From positions 1-39,908 of the forward strand of contig JASLAT010000004.1 of the NCBI GenBank assembly GCA_030146915.1: 39,908 nt of DNA, written 5' to 3'. The stretch is from Tissierellales bacterium (GTDB lineage Bacteria; Bacillota; Clostridia; Tissierellales; Tissierellaceae). Made by a program: the position numbers and the translations under genes. The notes below the pieces were generated by a model that worked only from the letters and a program-made list of their open reading frames with translations, was not told the DNA's origin and ran no database searches. Below are positions 34,083 to 39,908 of this stretch, piece by piece (positions within the stretch are counted from its first letter, which is position 1; each line of letters starts with the position of its first letter).

Positions 34083-37000
34083 TTAGCTTCACCTCTTCCC
34101 TATACCTACAAATATCTTTATAAATACAATAATCACTACATAATTTAGGGTCTATTTCAAAGTTAGCTTTCTTAATTGACTCAACAAGCTCAAATATATA
34201 TTTTACTGTTTCATTTAAAACTTGATTCCATTCATCTTCACTTTCTAAAACATTAGGTCCTCTTCTGTTTCCAAATATTGATTTTTTATGTTGTGCCATA
34301 GCAGTACTATATTTAGAACTATTAATTAAACCATAAACTCCAGCTACTGGATTGTTATCTCTTACTGCCATCAAATAAATAGGAATTTGTAGAGAAATAC
34401 CATCCCTTATATCCTTTAAATTATTTGATTTGCTAGTTTTATAGTCTATTACTACCGCATTTCCTTCTTCAGTAAAATCAACTCTATCTATCTTTCCTAT
34501 TAAGTTTAAACTCCTATCCTCTAACTTTAGATTAAATCTAAATTCTTTTTCAAATTGACTTGGAAATAGCTTTTCTTTATAACTATGTTCTATATCATAT
34601 TTAATAAAGCTTTTTAATTTGTTAAATATGTTGCTATATAGAAGATTATTTATATTTTTATCTAAGCTCAAATCAAGTGCTAGTAATTCTTCTTCTATAA
34701 TTTTAGACAAAGTATCGACAGTCCCATTAATTTTAAACTCTTGTCTATTATTGATATATTCCTTTATCTCATTTTGATAGTATTCATAATATTTATAAAG
34801 AACATTATGATATATAGTTCCCATAAGTAGGAAATCGTATTCAGGGAAATCTTCATAAACACTCTTTATATTTAATATTCTCTCTAATAAAAAGTTATAT
34901 TTACATCTACTATAACTTTCTAAAAAACTTGTAGATAAGCTTCTATTTTTAAGATACTCTTCCATATCTTTTTCAACAAAGGTATCTGATAAGCATCCAT
35001 TATAAATACTATTGTTTTGTTTCCTAGAAATTAATTTACTTATTTTTTCATTTATATCATCTATATTCTCTTTATAAAGTCTTAAAAAGTTTGGATTTAC
35101 TGAATTATCCTCTCTATTTATAATTTTATATTTAATATAATCTTCTGAAGAACTAATAGTTTCAACATCTGAACCTACCAATGTATCTATACTAGAATAA
35201 ATATTAGTTATATTCTTAGTCAAATAAATTATCTCATCAATTATTATAGATGATGCAATTTCACCTTCATATCCACTAGAGTATGATAAGATTAATTCAT
35301 TTTCAGTAGAGGATATAACGTTTGCAATATTTAATATAGATCTGTCTAACTTTTCATCATAGTTATTATACTCTATACCTATATTTTTAAGACTTTTATG
35401 ATTCCTTTCATTAAATATAAAATTGTCATCTATTATATTTGGATAGTTTGATTGTGACAGCCCTAAAATATAGTTATATTTAAAAGTAAATCCTCTATTA
35501 TTTATAAGTTTTAATACCTTGATAGCATCTTCTTTTCCTTCGAACATGGTTATATTTGTATTCTTTAAATAGTTTTTGAATAATAACAAATAATCATCAA
35601 TACTTAGAATATTTTTTGAAAAATATCCTTCTTTAAGACCATCTAATATAAGCTTTATACTTCTATATATTTTTATATTATATTTAAAACTTTCTAGATC
35701 CGAGTTTAATAGCTTTAATATTTTGTTATAAACTTCGTAATTTCTCAAATTATTTAATAAATACTCACTGTACTCTGCCATAGTATTACAGCTATTTAAC
35801 TGATTTATTTCCAATTCTATGGTGCTGATAAATTTAAAAATCCTATCTAATATGTCTTTCTCCAAATTAAAATTTCTACTATCATTAAGTTTCTCTTTAA
35901 ATTCCTCAAGGCTTGAAAATTGTAAATTTTTAATATAGCTATATATTTCTAAACTATCTATACCATTAATTTTAAAATACTCCGAGTTCAATCTGTTTAT
36001 TAACTTATTTTTAAAATTTTCTTTACTAGCTATCGAAATTAAACTTAATAAATCTTTAGAAAGTTTTTGTTCCAATAAAGTTTCCTCTTGATCTATACTA
36101 ATAGAAAGCTTTTCCTCTTTAGATACTTTGTTTATATATTTTATATATTTCTCATCAATTATATTTAAACATATATCAGTTGTTTTCACTCCCTTAGCTA
36201 GTTTACGTTTTATATCTTGAAATATTCTTTTTACTTCAACATGCTCATCTATAGCTTCTACTACTTTTACTCGTGCTTCTATCTTTTTATCATTATTAAT
36301 ATTTCCAAATAAGTTATGACCTAATTTTTTAAACTCATTATCAATATCTACTTCTTTGTGAAAAGTAAAATTCAATTTTTTTAAATTATTTATTGTAAAA
36401 TTAAGATTTTCTGAATCTCTAGACATAATGAAAGGAATATTTATATATATTTTTACATCTAATTTTGATAAAAGACTAATTATTTCCCATTCAATATTCC
36501 TAAAGTCATAAAATTCATCTATATAAATAGAATCTAAATCTAAGTTTATTTTTCCTGTTTTTATATTACTTATAGCATCAAAATATAGTTGCTCTCTATC
36601 ATATAAATCATTATCTAAAAGATATTTATTATATTCTCTATAAATATACGCTATTTCTAAAAACTTTAAATCTTTACCTATAGATTGTAAAAATATATCT
36701 GGCGCTATTAAGGATGACTTAATTCTAGATACAATATCAATTACACTTTTAATAAATCCTTCTTTTTCTAGAACTTTTGAGTAATATTTAAATCTGCCTT
36801 TTGTTTTTAAATCATTAATTATTTTTTTAAATATAAAAAATTTTAGCTCATCATCTATTACTTTTGAAAATCCTGTTGAAAATTGTTTAGCTATATCATC
36901 AAATGTATATAGGTTAACTTTCCTTGATACAGGCAGATCTTTAAGAAAACTTCTACGGCGATGGTTTATAAGCTCACCATTTGGAAGAATGTATAGTACT

Positions 37001-37098
37001 TTATCATATTCATTTTTCTTCAGATAATCTAGTACTTGACTATAAAACTTGTTACCAATAGTACTAGAAGACTCTGATAAATAAACTATTCTATCCAC
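34069..37098 (-). CDS. addB: AddB subunit of AddAB helicase-nuclease
   Basis: A 1009-residue AddB/RexB-like subunit. The N-terminal region starts VYLSESSSTIGNKFYSQ, where many AddB proteins have a Walker A; no GxxGxGKT is visible here, so ATP binding by this subunit looks lost, as in RexB-like forms. The C-terminal nuclease has IGKIDRVDF and VVIDYKTSK, plus the Fe-S cysteines C732 (YSRCKYNFL), C987, C991 and C997 (CSDYCIYKDIC). Family members use this cluster to staple the nuclease domain. The GTG start follows the nagZ-like gene by two bases, with AGGAG inside the end of that gene. The sequence is very rich in Asn, Ile, Lys and Tyr. Confidence 0.88.
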   Translation of the reverse strand: MDRIVYLSESSSTIGNKFYSQVLDYLKKNEYDKVLYILPNGELINHRRRSFLKDLPVSRKVNLYTFDDIAKQFSTGFSKVIDDELKFFIFKKIINDLKTKGRFKYYSKVLEKEGFIKSVIDIVSRIKSSLIAPDIFLQSIGKDLKFLEIAYIYREYNKYLLDNDLYDREQLYFDAISNIKTGKINLDLDSIYIDEFYDFRNIEWEIISLLSKLDVKIYINIPFIMSRDSENLNFTINNLKKLNFTFHKEVDIDNEFKKLGHNLFGNINNDKKIEARVKVVEAIDEHVEVKRIFQDIKRKLAKGVKTTDICLNIIDEKYIKYINKVSKEEKLSISIDQEETLLEQKLSKDLLSLISIASKENFKNKLINRLNSEYFKINGIDSLEIYSYIKNLQFSSLEEFKEKLNDSRNFNLEKDILDRIFKFISTIELEINQLNSCNTMAEYSEYLLNNLRNYEVYNKILKLLNSDLESFKYNIKIYRSIKLILDGLKEGYFSKNILSIDDYLLLFKNYLKNTNITMFEGKEDAIKVLKLINNRGFTFKYNYILGLSQSNYPNIIDDNFIFNERNHKSLKNIGIEYNNYDEKLDRSILNIANVISSTENELILSYSSGYEGEIASSIIIDEIIYLTKNITNIYSSIDTLVGSDVETISSSEDYIKYKIINREDNSVNPNFLRLYKENIDDINEKISKLISRKQNNSIYNGCLSDTFVEKDMEEYLKNRSLSTSFLESYSRCKYNFLLERILNIKSVYEDFPEYDFLLMGTIYHNVLYKYYEYYQNEIKEYINNRQEFKINGTVDTLSKIIEEELLALDLSLDKNINNLLYSNIFNKLKSFIKYDIEHSYKEKLFPSQFEKEFRFNLKLEDRSLNLIGKIDRVDFTEEGNAVVIDYKTSKSNNLKDIRDGISLQIPIYLMAVRDNNPVAGVYGLINSSKYSTAMAQHKKSIFGNRRGPNVLESEDEWNQVLNETVKYIFELVESIKKANFEIDPKLCSDYCIYKDICRYREEVKLIGES

Positions 37099-37100
37099 AT

Positions 37101-38327
37101 TTATTCACTCCTAATTTCACTAACTATTTTACTAAAATCTTTTAAATTATTTTTATATTCTTTAATTTCTTCATTTATTTTTTGTGAGTCTGTAGTTATT
37201 TCTTGTGGCTTATATTTATCCTTTATATTTAATATCCTATATACTTTTGCATTTATCTCTTCCTCTGTTAAACTCCCATTATTTAAAGCTCTTAGAACCT
37301 CTTCCTTAAAATGATATCCTATATTGTTTCCATGGCATAAAAGGGCCATGTCTCCACCAGCTTGTATAAATCTAAGAGCTGCTTTTTCTGGCTCCTGACT
37401 ATTAGTTATCGCCAGCATAGTAAGATCATCAGATATAATAATATTTTCATACTTAAGTTCTTTTCTTAATATATCATTAATAATTATTTTAGATTGACTA
37501 GCTGGGTACTTATTATCCAAGCTAGTATATAAAACATGATTTATCATTATTGCTGGTATATCTAAATCTATAGCTTCTTTAAATGGCTTTAGTTCCTCTT
37601 CATATATAAGTTCTTTACTCTTATTTACTATAGGTAAGTTAAAGTGTGGATCTGTAGTACTGTCTCCATGTCCAGGGAAATGTTTTGCTATAGAGACTAG
37701 ACCTTGTTTTTTAGCTTCAATTATATAAGCTCTACCTAACTGAGAAACTATATCTTTATTTGATGAAAAACTTCTAGTTTTTGTTATAGTATTAGATTTA
37801 TTAGTTCTTATATCTAGTACTGGTCCCATATTGGTATTAAATCCTAGGTACATCAGTTTTTTAGATATTATTTTAGATAGTTCGCTTGTCAAATATTCAT
37901 CAGAAAATTCACCAACCTCTTTAAAACTAGGAGTAGGTTCTAATATATCAGATAATCTTGAAACTTCCCCACCTTCTTCATCTACTGCTAAGAATATATT
38001 TTTACCATTTCTATCTAACTTAATATCTTTTATTAATCCTTGTACGCTGGATATATCTTTAATATTTCTTTTAAAAAATATTAATCCTCCTGGTTTTAAA
38101 TCCTCTAGCATAGTTTCTAAATTCTTGTCATATTGATCTTCTTCAAAACCTAAAAACATAAGTTCTCCTATTTTTTCATCAATAGTCATAGATTTAATTT
38201 TTAAGTTTATTTTATCAAGTTCTTGATTTGTTTCTAAAATTTCTTCTTCCTTAATAGATATATTTTCATTATTACAAGAAATAAGCAACATTGAAATTAT
38301 TATTATTAATGTACAAACTCTCTTCAT
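37101..38327 (-). CDS. nagZ: GH3 family beta-N-acetylhexosaminidase, lipoprotein (NagZ-like)
   Basis: A 408-residue glycoside hydrolase family 3 enzyme likely to cleave N-acetylglucosamine from peptidoglycan fragments. A signal peptide ends in the lipobox LISC (Cys18), so the enzyme is lipid-anchored outside the cell; enteric NagZ is cytoplasmic, while Bacillus NagZ is exported. Catalytic signatures are present: KHFPGHGDSTTDPH, including the Asp-His dyad that acts as acid/base, and ISDDLTM with the nucleophile Asp. LFLAVDEEGGEVSRL-type sequence marks the N-terminal side of the barrel. AGGAGGG precedes the ATG. It is followed two bases later by addB, so a wall-recycling enzyme and a recombinase share a transcript. 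Confidence 0.88.
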   Translation of the reverse strand: MKRVCTLIIIISMLLISCNNENISIKEEEILETNQELDKINLKIKSMTIDEKIGELMFLGFEEDQYDKNLETMLEDLKPGGLIFFKRNIKDISSVQGLIKDIKLDRNGKNIFLAVDEEGGEVSRLSDILEPTPSFKEVGEFSDEYLTSELSKIISKKLMYLGFNTNMGPVLDIRTNKSNTITKTRSFSSNKDIVSQLGRAYIIEAKKQGLVSIAKHFPGHGDSTTDPHFNLPIVNKSKELIYEEELKPFKEAIDLDIPAIMINHVLYTSLDNKYPASQSKIIINDILRKELKYENIIISDDLTMLAITNSQEPEKAALRFIQAGGDMALLCHGNNIGYHFKEEVLRALNNGSLTEEEINAKVYRILNIKDKYKPQEITTDSQKINEEIKEYKNNLKDFSKIVSEIRSE

Positions 38328-38344
38328 ATTCCCTCCTATAAAAT

Positions 38345-38363
38345 AACCTGCCTGAGGCAGGTT
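38345..38363 (-). terminator. Hairpin terminator between glsA and nagZ
   Basis: The stem AACCTGCC/GGCAGGTT (38345-38352 with 38356-38363) overlaps the glsA stop and is followed on the minus strand by ATTTTAT. The GC-rich stem with a modest T-run suggests partial termination before nagZ. Confidence 0.7.
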
Positions 38364-39258
38364 AAAAAATACTTAAGCTATATTTATCCGAGATTTTCCT
38401 CAATATTTTTACTCCTAAATATGAATTTCCATAATCATCCAAGCCAGGTGAGAAAACCGCTAAGCTTCCTAAGTTAGGAATAACTGATAATATAATACCA
38501 GACACTCCACTTTTAGAAGGCAATCCTACCTCTATGGCAAATTCTCCGCTGTTATTATACATTCCTGATGTCATCATTACAGCATTTACTATTTTTACTA
38601 GTTTGGAATCCAAAACTTTTACATTTTTTTCATTAAATCCTTTGTTAGAAAGAATATATCCAATCTTGCAAACTTGCTTTAAATTCATTTCTATAGAACA
38701 TTGTTTAAAGTAATCATCCAAAGTTTTTTCAACATCATCTATTAAATTTTTGGATTTAAGTATATATGCTATAGATTTATTTTTATCACCTGTAAATTTT
38801 TCTGACTCATATACATCTTTATTATAGTCAATAGTATCACCAGTAAGTCTATTGCATAAATCTAGTAATCTAGCAATTCTATCGCCTTTAATTAAACTTG
38901 TATTTAATATAGCTCCTGAGTTTATCATTGGATTTGCAGGTAGCTTATCTAAAAGATCAAGTCTATACATACTGTTAAAAGAATCCATAGTCGGCTTAAA
39001 GTTGATTTTATTCTTTAAAGTTTCATATCCATAATCTTCCAAATTTAAAATAAGGCTTAAAATTTTAGATACACTTTGTATAGTAAATTTATATTCATAA
39101 TCTCCAATAAGTACAGTATTATCTCCTATAAAAGCTAACCCTAGTTTATTTATATCTACCTTACTTAATTCTGGTATATAATCTGCTATTTTTCCCTTGT
39201 AACTCAACTTTTTATGTTCTTTAATTATGTTTTCAATATAAGATTTATTCATGTACAT
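38362..39258 (-). CDS. glsA: Glutaminase, GlsA family
   Basis: A 298-residue serine-dependent glutaminase that hydrolyses glutamine to glutamate and ammonia. Family motifs: IQSVSKILSLIL (catalytic Ser and Lys in QSxSK), NSMYRLDLL, NPMINSGAI, SGMYNNSGEFA and PSKSGVSGGI-like sequence (GLPSKSGVSGII). Length is typical of bacterial glutaminases (about 300-310). The ATG at 39258 has GGAGGAG upstream inside the end of the preceding gene; a second ATG two codons later is less well placed. It overlaps the uridine-kinase-family gene by 14 bases, so the two are translationally coupled. Confidence 0.92.
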   Translation of the reverse strand: MYMNKSYIENIIKEHKKLSYKGKIADYIPELSKVDINKLGLAFIGDNTVLIGDYEYKFTIQSVSKILSLILNLEDYGYETLKNKINFKPTMDSFNSMYRLDLLDKLPANPMINSGAILNTSLIKGDRIARLLDLCNRLTGDTIDYNKDVYESEKFTGDKNKSIAYILKSKNLIDDVEKTLDDYFKQCSIEMNLKQVCKIGYILSNKGFNEKNVKVLDSKLVKIVNAVMMTSGMYNNSGEFAIEVGLPSKSGVSGIILSVIPNLGSLAVFSPGLDDYGNSYLGVKILRKISDKYSLSIF

Positions 39259-39908
39259 TTACGTCTGCTCCTCCAATAAACTCTCTCAATATAGAAGTTG
39301 GTGGCACGGAACTTTCATCTTCTATATCTTTAAAATAGTCTAAAAACTTTATAAGTTTTCTAGCTTCACTATAATAAACTTCATCTTCTCCTATCTCTTT
39401 AAGAAGTGGCACAGCATATTTTTTAAGCATAGATAATTCAAAGACTAATGCTGAATCAAACATAACATCTGCCTCTTCTTGATATGGAAATATATGTTTC
39501 TCCTCACCGCGTCTAACACCAGTCCATAACTCAAAAGTTCTAGAAGGATCATTTCCTCTATACTGATAATCTCTAACCAATCTCCTTATAAATCTAGTAT
39601 CTGTTGTCGCTATTCTATTATTTGAATCTATATTTAATTGTGTTAGTGCTGATATATAAATATTAAATTTATTTTTATCTGGAATATTTTTGGTTAACCC
39701 TGGATTTAAGCCGTGTATACCCTCTAATATTATAGGACTATCTTCATCAACACTTATATACCTACCTGAAGGCTCTTGTTTACCTGTTATAAAATTGAAC
39801 TTTGGTAATTCAATTTCTCCTCCCTCTAGTAGAATTGTTAAATCCTCATTAAGCTTGTCTAAATCTATTGCTTCTAGAGCTTCAAAATTATAAGTTCCAT
39901 CAGGATTT
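39245..39908 (-). CDS. Phosphoribulokinase/uridine kinase family protein (5' end outside window)
   Basis: 220 residues are visible, reading in from the window edge without a start; the N-terminal P-loop lies outside. The visible part has EALEAIDLDKLNEDL, FNFITGKQEPSGRY, ILEGIHGLNPGLT, TTDTRFIRRLVRDYQYRG and ELWTGVRRGEEKHIFPYQ, the pattern of the uridine-kinase-like proteins of Clostridia. Those are often about 550 residues long with an N-terminal TGS/threonyl-tRNA-synthetase-like region. Whether that region is present here cannot be seen. It probably phosphorylates a nucleoside; the substrate is unproven in this subfamily. Its stop lies inside the start of glsA. Confidence 0.82.
   Translation of the reverse strand, partial: NPDGTYNFEALEAIDLDKLNEDLTILLEGGEIELPKFNFITGKQEPSGRYISVDEDSPIILEGIHGLNPGLTKNIPDKNKFNIYISALTQLNIDSNNRIATTDTRFIRRLVRDYQYRGNDPSRTFELWTGVRRGEEKHIFPYQEEADVMFDSALVFELSMLKKYAVPLLKEIGEDEVYYSEARKLIKFLDYFKDIEDESSVPPTSILREFIGGADVNVHE

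Noticed and set aside
39690..39893. A plus-strand open frame near the right edge
   Set aside because: The minus strand here encodes the uridine-kinase-family protein continuously to the window edge.
1..39908. CRISPR arrays, tRNA or rRNA genes, insertion sequences
   Set aside because: I saw no regularly spaced repeats, no cloverleaf-like or rRNA-like sequence, and no transposase or terminal inverted repeats.

Overview
This window is a chromosomal segment of a low-GC, AT-rich (roughly 30% GC by eye) Gram-positive anaerobe of the Firmicutes/Bacillota. The gene set (WhiA, CvfB, AddAB, ATP-dependent PfkA, a pyruvate kinase with an extra PEP-utiliser-like domain, two lipoproteins with short lipoboxes) and the frequent TTG/GTG starts behind strong AGGAGG-like sites fit Clostridia or Tissierellia. 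I cannot name the species. Most genes lie on the minus strand. I saw no rRNA, tRNA, insertion sequence, prophage block or CRISPR array. No stretch longer than 300 bases lacks a gene.

Layout. Positions 1-1346 hold an almost complete 23S rRNA m5U methyltransferase, cut only at its last few residues. Next is a two-domain OYE/flavin-disulfide reductase with an unusual active site (1382-3319). Divergent from it, a small membrane polyferredoxin of the NapH/NosR type (3515-4243) sits behind a consensus-like promoter whose start region is covered by a CsoR/CstR-type palindrome. A bidirectional terminator separates it from a long minus-strand run: nudix, whiA, dnaE, pfkA, pyk, ABC-F (uup-like), cvfB (14759 down to 4266). 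The ABC-F leader holds a terminator hairpin, and the end of pyk is tandemly duplicated.

On the plus strand, 14860-16640 carries an M42 aminopeptidase, a probable Rad52/DdrA-like DNA-annealing protein, and an uncatalogued ~70-residue membrane protein with no canonical start codon. Then come topoisomerase IV-like parE (minus) and parC (plus), transcribed divergently from one 178-bp control region. Two conserved proteins of unknown function (UPF0316 and DUF5713 types) follow.

From 27134 down to 21896 is a compact set of envelope genes: polysaccharide deacetylase, OmpR-type regulator, sensor kinase, lipoprotein, methyltransferase-like protein. Upstream of it are an ABC exporter and a large membrane protein with a degenerate alkaline-phosphatase-like outer domain. 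The last block (39908 down to 30807) holds a uridine-kinase-family enzyme (5' end outside the window), glutaminase, a GH3 lipoprotein resembling NagZ, AddB and AddA. Both Add subunits carry a four-cysteine iron-sulfur nuclease signature.

Functionally the window mixes housekeeping (replication, recombination, topology, glycolysis, rRNA modification) with envelope remodelling and sensing. The best candidates for something undescribed are the CsoR/CstR-controlled polyferredoxin, the peptidase/annealing-protein/microprotein cluster, the deacetylase-two-component-lipoprotein-methyltransferase operon, and an AddAB with apparent Fe-S clusters in both subunits.
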